Below, in pieces: positions 1-7,286 of a stretch of 7,424 bases of DNA. The first letter of the stretch is position 1; each line of letters begins with the position of its first letter. This DNA comes from Cyanobacteria bacterium UBA9579 (GTDB taxonomy: Bacteria; Cyanobacteriota; Vampirovibrionia; Gastranaerophilales; UBA9579). The notes below the pieces were generated by a model. The model saw only the letters and a list, made by a program, of their open reading frames with translations, was not told the DNA's origin and ran no database searches. The position numbers were made by a program, and so were the translations under genes. The DNA lies in contig DNSU01000066.1 of the NCBI GenBank assembly GCA_003499585.1, positions 22,750 through 30,173 of the forward strand, written 5' to 3'.

Positions 1-403
1 AAACATAGAAAGATTTCCAGATGATTTCATGTTTCAACTTACTGATGAAGAGTGGAAAGTTTTGATGTCACAAATTGTGATATCAAACAAAGGCAGAGGG
101 GGTAGACAAAAGCGACCCTATGTATTTACAGAGTACGGTGTATTAATGCTTTCCAATGTCCTTAATAGCAAAAAAGCTATAGCAGTGAGTATACAAATAG
201 TTAGAGTATTTACAAAGCTAAAAGAAATAGCTCTTACTAACAAAGAATTATCTCAAAGACTTGATGAACTTGAAAACAAGTTTATAAGCTATGCAAGAGA
301 GACAAGAATAGATATTGACGATATATTTAGACAATTAAATCAATTAATAGAAGTTACAAAACCATCCAAAACCGAACAAATAGGTTTTAAAGTTAATAAA
401 TAG
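1..403 (+). CDS. ORF6N-domain protein, 3' part (5' end outside window)
   Basis: Partial gene. The reading frame is open from base 2 and gives NIERFPDDF immediately before the Met at 29. This run is the hallmark centre of ORF6N domains (usually RNIERFPxDFMFxLT), so the Met at 29 is internal and the true start lies upstream. The domain continues with a SQIV segment, a GGRQKRPYVFTEYGVLML stretch, and the helix LNSKKAIAVSIQIVRVFTKL. After that comes a charged, probably coiled-coil helix (LTNKELSQRLDELENKF onward) and a short basic tail containing IGFKV, a common ending for this family. ORF6N is a putative DNA-binding module found in phage antirepressor-like proteins and in many free-standing bacterial genes. 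Its role here is unknown, with transcriptional regulation or a phage remnant both possible. The gene ends 18 nt before pheT and may share its transcript. The family call is firm and the function is not. Confidence 0.88.
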   Translation, partial: NIERFPDDFMFQLTDEEWKVLMSQIVISNKGRGGRQKRPYVFTEYGVLMLSNVLNSKKAIAVSIQIVRVFTKLKEIALTNKELSQRLDELENKFISYARETRIDIDDIFRQLNQLIEVTKPSKTEQIGFKVNK

Positions 404-421
404 ACAAAAGAAGGAAAAAAT

Positions 422-2884
422 ATGCAAGTTTCGCTCGAATGGTTAAATGAATATGTAAATATACAAGGCCTGCCAGCTGAGGAAATAGCTCATGGTTTAA
501 CAATGAGTGGCCTGGAAGTAGAAGATATAGAAAAAATCGGCGCTGATTTTTCAAATATAGTTGTAGCAGAAATTTTAGATGTAAAACCACACCCAAATGC
601 TGATAAATTACAAATTGTAGAAGTCTTTAACGGCACAGAAAAAAGAGAAGTAGTCTGTGGAGCCAGAAATATTGCAAAAGGACAAATGATTCCTTATGCA
701 AGTGTTGGATCAGAAGTTAAAGACCGTAAAACAGGAGAAAAATTCATACTTAAACCTGCAAAAATCAGAGATGTTGAATCTGAGGGAATGTTATGTTCAG
801 CTGATGAACTCGGGTTAGAGACTAAAGATTTTCAAGAAGAAGATGGTATTCTGATTTTAAATAGACTAAAAGAAAACCTAAAGCATGGACAGGATGTCAA
901 AGAGGTTTTAAATATTCAGGAAGATACAATTTTACACGTAGCGCCAACTGCCAATCGCGGTGATGAAATGTCTGTTATTGGAATTGCAAGAGAAGTTTCA
1001 TCAATATTCAGCAGGCCCCTTAAATATCCTGAAATAAAAAACTCTGAGCAGCCTGAATACTCTGATTTTAAAGTAGATATCAAGAATGAAGACACCTGCA
1101 AATACTACGCTGCAGGCATAATAAAAGATGTAAAAATTAAACCCGCACCACAATGGATGACAAGAAGGCTACAGGCTTCAGGAGTTAGAAGCATTAATAA
1201 TGTGGTAGATATTACTAACTACGTAATGCTTGAATACGGTCAACCACTCCACGCTTTTGACCAGGATAAATTAGGTGAGAATTACCTGTGTGTCAGAAGG
1301 GCATATGACGGAGAAAAAATGATAACTCTTGATGAAATCGAGAGAGATTTAACACACGATACTGTCTTAATAGCCACACAAAAAGAACCTGTAGGATTAG
1401 CAGGCTTAATGGGTGGTTATAATTCAGAAGTAGATGAAAATACTAAAAATATTGCCCTTGAATCAGCATATTTTACTCCTCCAACAAATAGAAAATCTGC
1501 AAGAAGCGTTGGCTTAAGAACAGAAGCCTGTGCCAGATTTGAAAGAGGAGTTGATATAGAAGCCGTAAAACCTGCCTTATTAAGAGCAATGGAGTTAATG
1601 GAAGAATTAGCTGATGCAAAAATTTGTGGTATATCAGAAACAGGCAATGATAAATTACCTGATGTCGAGATAACTCTTAGATTTAGCCAGATTAAAAGAA
1701 TTTTAGGCATAGAAATTCCTAATAATAAATGCATTGAGATTTTAGAGCATCTGGGATTTGAACTCCTTGGTAAAAATGATTTCTCAGCTAAATTCCTTGT
1801 ACCTAGTTATAGGGTTAATGATGTGACCAGAGAAATCGATCTTCTGGAAGAAATTGGAAGAATCTACGGCTACGATAAAATTGAACCGACTCTACCAAGA
1901 AAAACTCAAGCCCCTGAAATAAGCCAAGAAATACAAACCATAAATCACATAAATAAACTCCTTTTAGGTGCAGGATTAAATGAAGTTGTAACATCCTCCT
2001 TAACAGGATTACCTTTGATTAACTGGGTTGGGATAGGTTATAACAATGAGGAAGCAGTTAAGGTTTCAAATCCTCAGTCTGATGAATACACAATGCTAAG
2101 ACAAAGTATGGTTCCAAGCATGATTCAGGTTGCTAAATACAATTCTGATCAGGGCCAAAAAAATATATGGATTTATGAAATCGGTAAAACTTTCTTTGTA
2201 AAAGGAACTCCTGATCAAAAAAATACCGGCGTGCAGGAAAATAGAATTCTGGCAGGTGCCATAACCGGAAATATTACTTCCAGTAAGTGGCATAATGTAC
2301 AGGAAACTGATTTTTATACTTTAAAAGGGTTAATAGAATCTCTTATCAGAGATTTAAATTTAGAAAACAGGGTTGAATATCGTCCAATTTCTGATGTTTC
2401 ATACCTGCATCCTGGCAGAGCAGCAGAAATAAGACTGCTTGGTAAAACACCAATATCTCTAGGGGTTTTTGGAGAACTGCATCCAGACACCATGGAAAAA
2501 TGTAAATTAGCTCAACCTCTTTATCTATTTGAAATTAATTTAGAAGAAGTATTGTCAAATATCATATATACAACTCCAAGATATAAGGAATTACCTTTAT
2601 ATCCGGCTGTTAATAGAGATATAGCATTTATAATTCCTCAAAACATCTCTAATCAGGATATTTATAAGTCTATTAAAAAAATATCCTCCAGCCTATTCAA
2701 AAAAGCAGAACTTTTCGATGTCTATCAGGGCAAACACGTTCCTGAAGGATCAAAGAGTTTAGCTTACAGAATAACTCTTCAGGATCCAAATGCTACATTA
2801 ACAGATGAAAAAATCGATGTTGAAATAAGTAAAATCAAAGAGGGTCTTAAAAAAGCATATCCAGATATTAATTTTAGAGAATAA
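422..2884 (+). CDS. pheT: Phenylalanine--tRNA ligase beta subunit
   Basis: Beta chain of the cytoplasmic alpha2-beta2 enzyme that charges tRNA-Phe. At 820 aa it is full length for the long bacterial form. Visible domains in order: EMAP/OB-fold tRNA-binding domain about 40-150 (VVAEILDVKPHPNADKLQIV at 47-66); B3/B4 editing domain about 210-390 (NRGDEMSVIGIARE at 178-191, YGQPLHAFD at 272-280, GLAGLMGG at 325-332, ALESAYF at 345-351, RFERGVD at 372-378); B5 domain about 412-485 (EIDLLEEIGRIYGYDKIEP); catalytic-like core about 495-705 (NPQSDEYTMLRQS at 550-562, YLHPGRAAEI at 661-670, GVFGELHP at 681-688); FDX-ACB anticodon-binding domain about 726-818 (YPAVNRDIAF at 727-736, YQGKHVPEGSKSLAYR at 768-783). 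An AAGGA at 411-415, 6 nt before the ATG, supports the start. Nothing looks broken. The subunit needs the PheS alpha chain, which is not in view. Confidence 0.98.
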   Translation: MQVSLEWLNEYVNIQGLPAEEIAHGLTMSGLEVEDIEKIGADFSNIVVAEILDVKPHPNADKLQIVEVFNGTEKREVVCGARNIAKGQMIPYASVGSEVKDRKTGEKFILKPAKIRDVESEGMLCSADELGLETKDFQEEDGILILNRLKENLKHGQDVKEVLNIQEDTILHVAPTANRGDEMSVIGIAREVSSIFSRPLKYPEIKNSEQPEYSDFKVDIKNEDTCKYYAAGIIKDVKIKPAPQWMTRRLQASGVRSINNVVDITNYVMLEYGQPLHAFDQDKLGENYLCVRRAYDGEKMITLDEIERDLTHDTVLIATQKEPVGLAGLMGGYNSEVDENTKNIALESAYFTPPTNRKSARSVGLRTEACARFERGVDIEAVKPALLRAMELMEELADAKICGISETGNDKLPDVEITLRFSQIKRILGIEIPNNKCIEILEHLGFELLGKNDFSAKFLVPSYRVNDVTREIDLLEEIGRIYGYDKIEPTLPRKTQAPEISQEIQTINHINKLLLGAGLNEVVTSSLTGLPLINWVGIGYNNEEAVKVSNPQSDEYTMLRQSMVPSMIQVAKYNSDQGQKNIWIYEIGKTFFVKGTPDQKNTGVQENRILAGAITGNITSSKWHNVQETDFYTLKGLIESLIRDLNLENRVEYRPISDVSYLHPGRAAEIRLLGKTPISLGVFGELHPDTMEKCKLAQPLYLFEINLEEVLSNIIYTTPRYKELPLYPAVNRDIAFIIPQNISNQDIYKSIKKISSSLFKKAELFDVYQGKHVPEGSKSLAYRITLQDPNATLTDEKIDVEISKIKEGLKKAYPDINFRE

Positions 2885-2912
2885 ACCTATTAAATTTAAA
2901 AACAGAAAGCAT

Positions 2913-3890
2913 ATGCTAAAAGATATATTAGAAAATAAGAAATGTTTTAAGCTGATCTGTGGAGCAGGAAACGAGGATGCAACAGAAATAGAGAAACTCG
3001 TAGCCCTTTATGCTAAAGCCGGTGCTAACTTTTTTGATTTATCAGCAAATGAAGAAGTTATAGAAGCAGCATTAAGGGGGCTTAATAGAGTTATTCCAGC
3101 TCCTGAACTCGCAAATTATCACTTATGCATAAGCGTTGGCACAAAAGGTGATCCGCACGTCAGTAAAGCATTTATTGATAAATCAAAATGTATTTACTGT
3201 GGTAACTGTACAAGAGCATGCCCTCAAAGAGCTATTTTAAGTGATATTGAGTATATTGTTAGTGAAACACGTTGTATTGGGTGTGGCAAATGCAAAACAT
3301 CCTGTACAGTTAACGCTATTTCCTTTCATTCTAGAATTAAACCCCTTAAAGATCTTCTTTCAGTTATTGCTAAATATAATATCAGCTGCATTGAACTCCA
3401 TGCCTCCAGTAATAATGAAAAAGAAATATATGAAAAATGGCAAGTAATAAATGATAATTTTGATGGAATGTTTAGTATCTGCCTAAATAGGACTCATTTT
3501 GGTGATATCAAGTTAATAGAACTGATAAAAAGTTTAATAGAAAGCAAAGAAGAGTTTTCAACAATTGTACAAACGGACGGTAATCCAATGAGTGGCTCGA
3601 AAGATACTTACAATGCTACGCTGCAGGCTATATCCACAGCTGAACTTGTCCAAAACACACATCTACCTGTATTTATAATTCCTTCAGGAGGAACTAACTC
3701 AAAAACAGCAGAACTTGCTAAATTATGCAAAGTGAATATACACGGTGTAGCAATAGGATCATATGCTCGTAAAATCGTTCGTGAGTATATTGATAGAGAA
3801 GATTTTTTTGAGAATGAAGAAATTTTTAACAAAGCCGTTGAAACTGCCCAAAAACTTGTACAAAGAACTTTCAAAGATTTAGTGTTATAA
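2913..3890 (+). CDS. ldpA: LdpA-family iron-sulfur protein
   Basis: A 325-aa protein with the layout of cyanobacterial LdpA (light-dependent period A), a redox-sensing Fe-S protein that feeds the circadian clock in Synechococcus. The N-terminal segment CFKLICGAGNEDATEIEKLV at 11-30, followed by YAKAGANFFDLSA, matches the family's opening. Two ferredoxin-like 4Fe-4S motifs follow: CxxCxxCxxxC at C93/C96/C99/C103 and at C121/C124/C127/C131. The C-terminal half (about 145-325) looks like a TIM-barrel-type LdpA_C region, with QTDGNPMSG at 220-228, PSGGTNSKT at 257-265 and GVAIGSYARKIV at 278-289. There is no signal peptide or membrane segment, so it is probably cytoplasmic. The gene starts 28 nt after pheT, so cotranscription is likely. 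The upstream AGAAAG is a weak ribosome-binding site, but the conserved FKLICGA segment begins at residue 12, leaving little room for another start. Family membership is well supported. A clock role is not, because no kai gene is visible. It could serve as a general redox protein. Confidence 0.85.
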   Translation: MLKDILENKKCFKLICGAGNEDATEIEKLVALYAKAGANFFDLSANEEVIEAALRGLNRVIPAPELANYHLCISVGTKGDPHVSKAFIDKSKCIYCGNCTRACPQRAILSDIEYIVSETRCIGCGKCKTSCTVNAISFHSRIKPLKDLLSVIAKYNISCIELHASSNNEKEIYEKWQVINDNFDGMFSICLNRTHFGDIKLIELIKSLIESKEEFSTIVQTDGNPMSGSKDTYNATLQAISTAELVQNTHLPVFIIPSGGTNSKTAELAKLCKVNIHGVAIGSYARKIVREYIDREDFFENEEIFNKAVETAQKLVQRTFKDLVL

Positions 3891-3966
3891 ATTAACCACA
3901 TTTTCTTATATATGGTAAATTAACAATAGATATTGCTGGAAATTATCAATTTTTGAGAAAACAAAT

Positions 3967-4848
3967 ATGAATATATTATTAACAGGTGGAAGTGGATTTA
4001 TAGGGAAGAATATTCTCGAATCATACTTATCAGAAAAATATAATATTATTGCTCCCAGTCATTCAAAACTGGATTTAATTGATGAAAACAGTGTAAGAGA
4101 TTTTTTCTTAAATAATAAAATAGATGTGGTTGTACATTCAGCCTGCAAACCCGGCCATCGCAATGCCAAAGATCCGACAAATATTTTGTATACAAACGGT
4201 AGAATGTTCTTTAATCTTACTCGTAATTCTTCTTATTATGAAAAAATGATTTTGTTGGGCTCTGGAGCTGTGTATGACACAAGATATGATATATCAAAAG
4301 TTGATGAAAGTTACTTTGATACACATATACCCGTTGATGAACATGGTTTCCAAAAATACACTGCTGCTAAATACATAGAACAGGTAGATAATATTGTAGA
4401 GCTTCGTTTGTTTGGTGTTTTTGGCAAATATGAAGATTATGCAATTAGATTTATCTCCAATGCCATCTGCAAAGCCATACACAATTTGCCAGTCACAATA
4501 AAGCAAAACCGAAAATTCGATTATTTGTATGTAGATGACTTAATGCCAATACTTGATTACTTTATACAAAATAAAAGCAACCATAAAGCCTACAACGTAA
4601 CCCCTGATCATCCTATAGAACTTTATAAATTAGCTGAAAAAATCAAAGAAATATCAGGAAAAGATCTTCCGATTATAATCAAACAACCTGATATGGGGTT
4701 AGAATACAGCGGCAATAACAGGTGTTTAAGAAAAGAAATTAAAGATCTGAAGTTTACCTCTTTTAATGAATCTATTAGTCAATTATACAATTGGTATTTA
4801 GATAATAAGAACCTAATCAATACAGAGTTACTACTTTTTGACAGATAA
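3967..4848 (+). CDS. NAD-dependent epimerase/dehydratase (extended SDR)
   Basis: A 293-aa protein of the extended short-chain dehydrogenase/reductase family, which acts on nucleotide-activated sugars in the cytoplasm. The N-terminal Rossmann dinucleotide-binding motif TGGSGFIG is at residues 6-13. The catalytic YxxxK pair is Y131/K135 (KYTAAKY), with S99 in LLGSGAVYD as the likely third member. FDYLYVDDLM at 184-193 is the usual substrate-domain signature of sugar epimerases and reductases. The C-terminal part (AYNVTPDHPIELYKLAEKI) matches the normal end of the family, so the gene looks intact though short. Substrate and product cannot be assigned; GDP-fucose-synthase-like or dTDP-4-keto-sugar-reductase-like activity are both possible. 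It begins 76 nt after the ldpA-like gene, with no strong ribosome-binding site, and is followed by 126 nt before the NeuB-type gene. Its neighbours point to a role in surface-sugar synthesis. Confidence 0.88.
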   Translation: MNILLTGGSGFIGKNILESYLSEKYNIIAPSHSKLDLIDENSVRDFFLNNKIDVVVHSACKPGHRNAKDPTNILYTNGRMFFNLTRNSSYYEKMILLGSGAVYDTRYDISKVDESYFDTHIPVDEHGFQKYTAAKYIEQVDNIVELRLFGVFGKYEDYAIRFISNAICKAIHNLPVTIKQNRKFDYLYVDDLMPILDYFIQNKSNHKAYNVTPDHPIELYKLAEKIKEISGKDLPIIIKQPDMGLEYSGNNRCLRKEIKDLKFTSFNESISQLYNWYLDNKNLINTELLLFDR

Positions 4849-4917
4849 TCATAGATATATAATACATCAGAAACGATAAAAAGAATTTAATATAACATAA
4901 TATCTGTATTTATGGTT

Positions 4918-4923
4918 TATAAT
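4918..4923 (+). promoter_or_regulatory. Possible -10 element upstream of the NeuB-type gene
   Basis: An exact TATAAT lies about 50 nt before the start codon at 4975, in the largest gap of the window. It would give a short leader containing the good ribosome-binding site. No recognisable -35 hexamer sits 16-19 nt upstream, and there is no extended TGn in the right place. In DNA this AT-rich a TATAAT can occur by chance, so this is only a candidate. Confidence 0.25.
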
Positions 4924-4962
4924 TTAGTAAAGAATGAATATAGCAATTGGATTAAACGTGTC

Positions 4963-4967
4963 AGGAG
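4963..4967 (+). promoter_or_regulatory. Ribosome-binding site of the NeuB-type gene
   Basis: AGGAG lies 7 nt upstream of the ATG at 4975. It is the most canonical Shine-Dalgarno site in the window and fixes the start of the NeuB-type gene. It also argues against translation from the out-of-frame ATG at 4934. Confidence 0.75.
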
Positions 4968-4974
4968 CGTATAG

Positions 4975-6069
4975 ATGGGTGCAGCAAGAATCAATAAAGA
5001 TATATTTGACGAACTATTTGTTCTGGAATTGGCTAATAATCACTGGGGAGATCTTGATAGAGGATTAAGGTTAATATCTGATTACAGCCGAATAGTCAGA
5101 TTTAATAATATCAGAGCTGCAATAAAACTCCAGTTTAGAGATATGGATAACTTTATACATAAGGATTTTAGAGAAAGAACTGATATTAGATATATTAAAA
5201 AAGCTACTGAAACAAGATTATCGAAAGAAGATTATGCTACTTTAGTTAATGCAATAAGAAAAAGCGGCTGCATTCCTATGTCAACCCCTTTTGATGAAAA
5301 GTCTGTTGACTTGTGTGTAGAACTTGGAATACCGATTATTAAAATAGCAAGTTCCAGTATTAATGATTGGTTCTTGATAGAGAAAATAGCAAAAACTAAA
5401 AAACCTATCATTGCTTCTACTGGAGGATCTTCATTAAAAGATATCGATGATTTAGTGACATTTTGCCAAAATAGAGATATACCTTTAGCCCTAAACCATT
5501 GTGTATCCATATATCCAAGTGAAAATAACGAACTTGAATTAAATCAAATAGATTTCTTAAAAAATAGATATCCGGATCATACAATAGGTTTTTCAACACA
5601 CGAAAATCCTGATGAAACTATAACAATTATGATGGCTTATGCAAAAGGTGCAAGAACCTTTGAGAGGCATATAGACAAAAATGCAGATGGTATAATTGCT
5701 GCTCCTTACTGTTCTTCTCCAGAACATATAGATAAATGGTTTAAAGCATTCATAGAAGCTAAAAAGCTCTGCGGAGCCTGCAGAGACACAAAGAGAATTC
5801 CTGCAAAAAAAGAAATTGAATACTTGGATACCTTAGTAAGAGGTGTTTATGCCAAAAGAGATTTACCAGAAGGGCATGCCCTTGATGATAGTGATGTGTA
5901 TTTAGCGATACCTCTCCAAAAAGGTCAGATTTCCTGCAGGGAGCTTATGAGAGGCGAAATCATGTTAAAATCCTGCAAAAAAGATGAGCCTTTAATGATA
6001 GATACAATAGATAGTCCATATGCTGATAATGAGAACTTAAAACAGCTTATTTACAACCGGGGGCTATAA
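4975..6069 (+). CDS. NeuB-family sialic-acid-synthase-like protein with SAF domain
   Basis: A 364-aa member of the N-acetylneuraminate synthase family, which condenses phosphoenolpyruvate with an N-acetylated hexose to make a nine-carbon sugar acid. The N-terminal TIM barrel (about 12-270) opens with [10 protein letters not shown] at 17-26, the counterpart of the family's EIGxNHxG. It continues with KLQFRD at 51-56, [10 protein letters not shown] at 99-108, IKIASSSIN at 122-130 and [10 protein letters not shown] at 144-153. H209 (GFSTHE) and H232 (FERHID) sit where the metal-binding histidines of NeuB are expected. A SAF/antifreeze-like domain covers about 285-345 ([14 protein letters not shown], then [15 protein letters not shown]). 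The usual EKH(F/I)T motif reads ERHID here, so the substrate may differ from ManNAc. A clear AGGAG at 4963-4967 supports the start. No cytidylyltransferase or UDP-GlcNAc 2-epimerase is in view to confirm sialic, legionaminic or pseudaminic acid, so no specific symbol is given. Confidence 0.9.
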   Translation: MGAARINKDIFDELFVLELANNHWGDLDRGLRLISDYSRIVRFNNIRAAIKLQFRDMDNFIHKDFRERTDIRYIKKATETRLSKEDYATLVNAIRKSGCIPMSTPFDEKSVDLCVELGIPIIKIASSSINDWFLIEKIAKTKKPIIASTGGSSLKDIDDLVTFCQNRDIPLALNHCVSIYPSENNELELNQIDFLKNRYPDHTIGFSTHENPDETITIMMAYAKGARTFERHIDKNADGIIAAPYCSSPEHIDKWFKAFIEAKKLCGACRDTKRIPAKKEIEYLDTLVRGVYAKRDLPEGHALDDSDVYLAIPLQKGQISCRELMRGEIMLKSCKKDEPLMIDTIDSPYADNENLKQLIYNRGL

Positions 6070-6128
6070 ACTAATATACTGTTCCATTAATTTTGGGAAT
6101 AACTACAAGATTTTTGGGTAAGAAATTA

Positions 6129-7286
6129 ATGCCGTATAAACAAGAAAATCATAACCAAAAATTATCTGAGATAACTTCAAAAGAAGAATTAAAAACTTCT
6201 ATTATTAAACCTTATCTTAATATTCTTAAAAATTTGGAAAATATATATATTTTTGGTGCAAAAAGACAGGGTAAAAAATATTATAATTACTTTATTAAGA
6301 ATAAAATAGAAGTTAAGGGGTTTATAGATAATGATATTTCTAAACAGGGTAAGGATTTTTGCGGTATAAAAATTCATTCGGTTGATGAACTCTTAAATAA
6401 CAAAGATAATATAACTGTTATTATTGCATCTGCTAATTATTTGCCTGATATTTATCAGCAGCTAAAAAATCTTGGGTTCAGTAAAATAATTCCCTATCCT
6501 GTTTTATCAATATTTAATGAAGTAATGTTTCCTCCTGAACCTTTCTTTAAAGATTTACTTAGTGATATAACAACTAATAAAAGTAAATATATGTCTTTAT
6601 ATTCGATATTTAAGGATGAAAAGTCTAAAAAAGTGCTCGATAACCTGATAAATTACAGATTAACCTTAGATTCGAGTTGTCTGGAAGAAGTATTTGAGAA
6701 TAACAATGACGAATATTTTGATCCTTATATCCTTTTTCTTGATGGGAATGAGGTTTTTATTGACGGTGGTGGGTATAACGGAGATACTGTAAAAAAATTC
6801 ATTAATAAATCAGACCAAAAATACAATAAAATATTATATTTCGAACCTGATAAAGAGCTATTTTCTATAGCAGAGGAAAACTTAGCAGAATATAAAAATA
6901 TTACTTTCATTGATAAAGGCTTATATTCAGACGAAACAACTTTAAAATTCAGCTCAACCGGTGAATTAGATGGTTGTATAGATCCTGAAGGCAATATAGA
7001 AATTCACACCACCACCATCGATAAAATATCAGAAGACAAAATCACTTTTATAAAACTAGACCTTGAAGGTAGTGAATATGAAGCAATAAAAGGCGCTGAA
7101 AATCAAATTAGTAGCAATTCCCCAAAGTTAGCAATTGCCGTTTATCATAAAGTTCAAGACTTATGGGAAATTCCAGAGTTAATATCCTCGATAAATCCTG
7201 ATTATACGTTCTACTTAAGACATTATTCCAGAGTAATATTTGATACAATCTTATATGCCATACCAAAAACAAAGGGAATTAAATGA
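6129..7286 (+). CDS. FkbM-family methyltransferase with N-terminal Rossmann-like domain
   Basis: A 385-aa SAM-dependent methyltransferase from the ATG at 6129. The frame also allows a TTG at 6093 (397 aa), but neither has a clear ribosome-binding site, so ATG is preferred. Residue numbers below count from the ATG. The N-terminal part (about 35-130) is Rossmann-like: NIYIFGAKRQGKKYYNYF, then GFIDNDISKQG, then ITVIIASANYLPDIYQQLK. This resembles the nucleotide- or sugar-binding domain often fused to FkbM proteins in surface-glycan clusters. The C-terminal FkbM domain (about 205-385) has SAM motif FIDGGGYNGDTV at 210-221, YFEPDKELF at 237-245, TTTIDKI at 294-300 and the hallmark FIKLDLEGSEYEAIKGAE at 307-324. 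FkbM enzymes O-methylate sugars or natural products, and the acceptor here is unknown. The gene starts 59 nt after the NeuB-type gene and overlaps the next one by 4 nt. Confidence 0.88.
   Translation: MPYKQENHNQKLSEITSKEELKTSIIKPYLNILKNLENIYIFGAKRQGKKYYNYFIKNKIEVKGFIDNDISKQGKDFCGIKIHSVDELLNNKDNITVIIASANYLPDIYQQLKNLGFSKIIPYPVLSIFNEVMFPPEPFFKDLLSDITTNKSKYMSLYSIFKDEKSKKVLDNLINYRLTLDSSCLEEVFENNNDEYFDPYILFLDGNEVFIDGGGYNGDTVKKFINKSDQKYNKILYFEPDKELFSIAEENLAEYKNITFIDKGLYSDETTLKFSSTGELDGCIDPEGNIEIHTTTIDKISEDKITFIKLDLEGSEYEAIKGAENQISSNSPKLAIAVYHKVQDLWEIPELISSINPDYTFYLRHYSRVIFDTILYAIPKTKGIK

Noticed and set aside
29..31. ATG at 29 as the start of the ORF6N gene.
   Set aside because: The frame is open upstream to the window edge and encodes the conserved ERFPDDF part of the domain, so this Met is internal.
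1417..1734. Minus-strand open frame of 105 codons inside pheT, and similar minus-strand frames elsewhere.
   Set aside because: They lie wholly or almost wholly within strongly supported plus-strand genes, show no recognisable domain, and are best explained as shadows of those genes.
3891..3920. Imperfect inverted repeat ATTAACCA / TGGTAAAT after the ldpA-like gene, considered as a terminator.
   Set aside because: The stem is short and AT-rich with a mismatch and a 14-nt loop, and no run of T follows it.
3920..3949. TTAACA and TATCAA 18 nt apart, considered as a promoter for the epimerase gene.
   Set aside because: Both boxes are imperfect, the leader would be only about 10 nt, and such matches are expected by chance in AT-rich DNA.
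4934..5068. A 44-codon frame ([15 protein letters not shown]...) overlapping the start of the NeuB-type gene.
   Set aside because: It has no ribosome-binding site, most of it overlaps a well-supported gene in another frame, and the downstream residues look like an out-of-frame reading. The AGGAG at 4963 serves the ATG at 4975.
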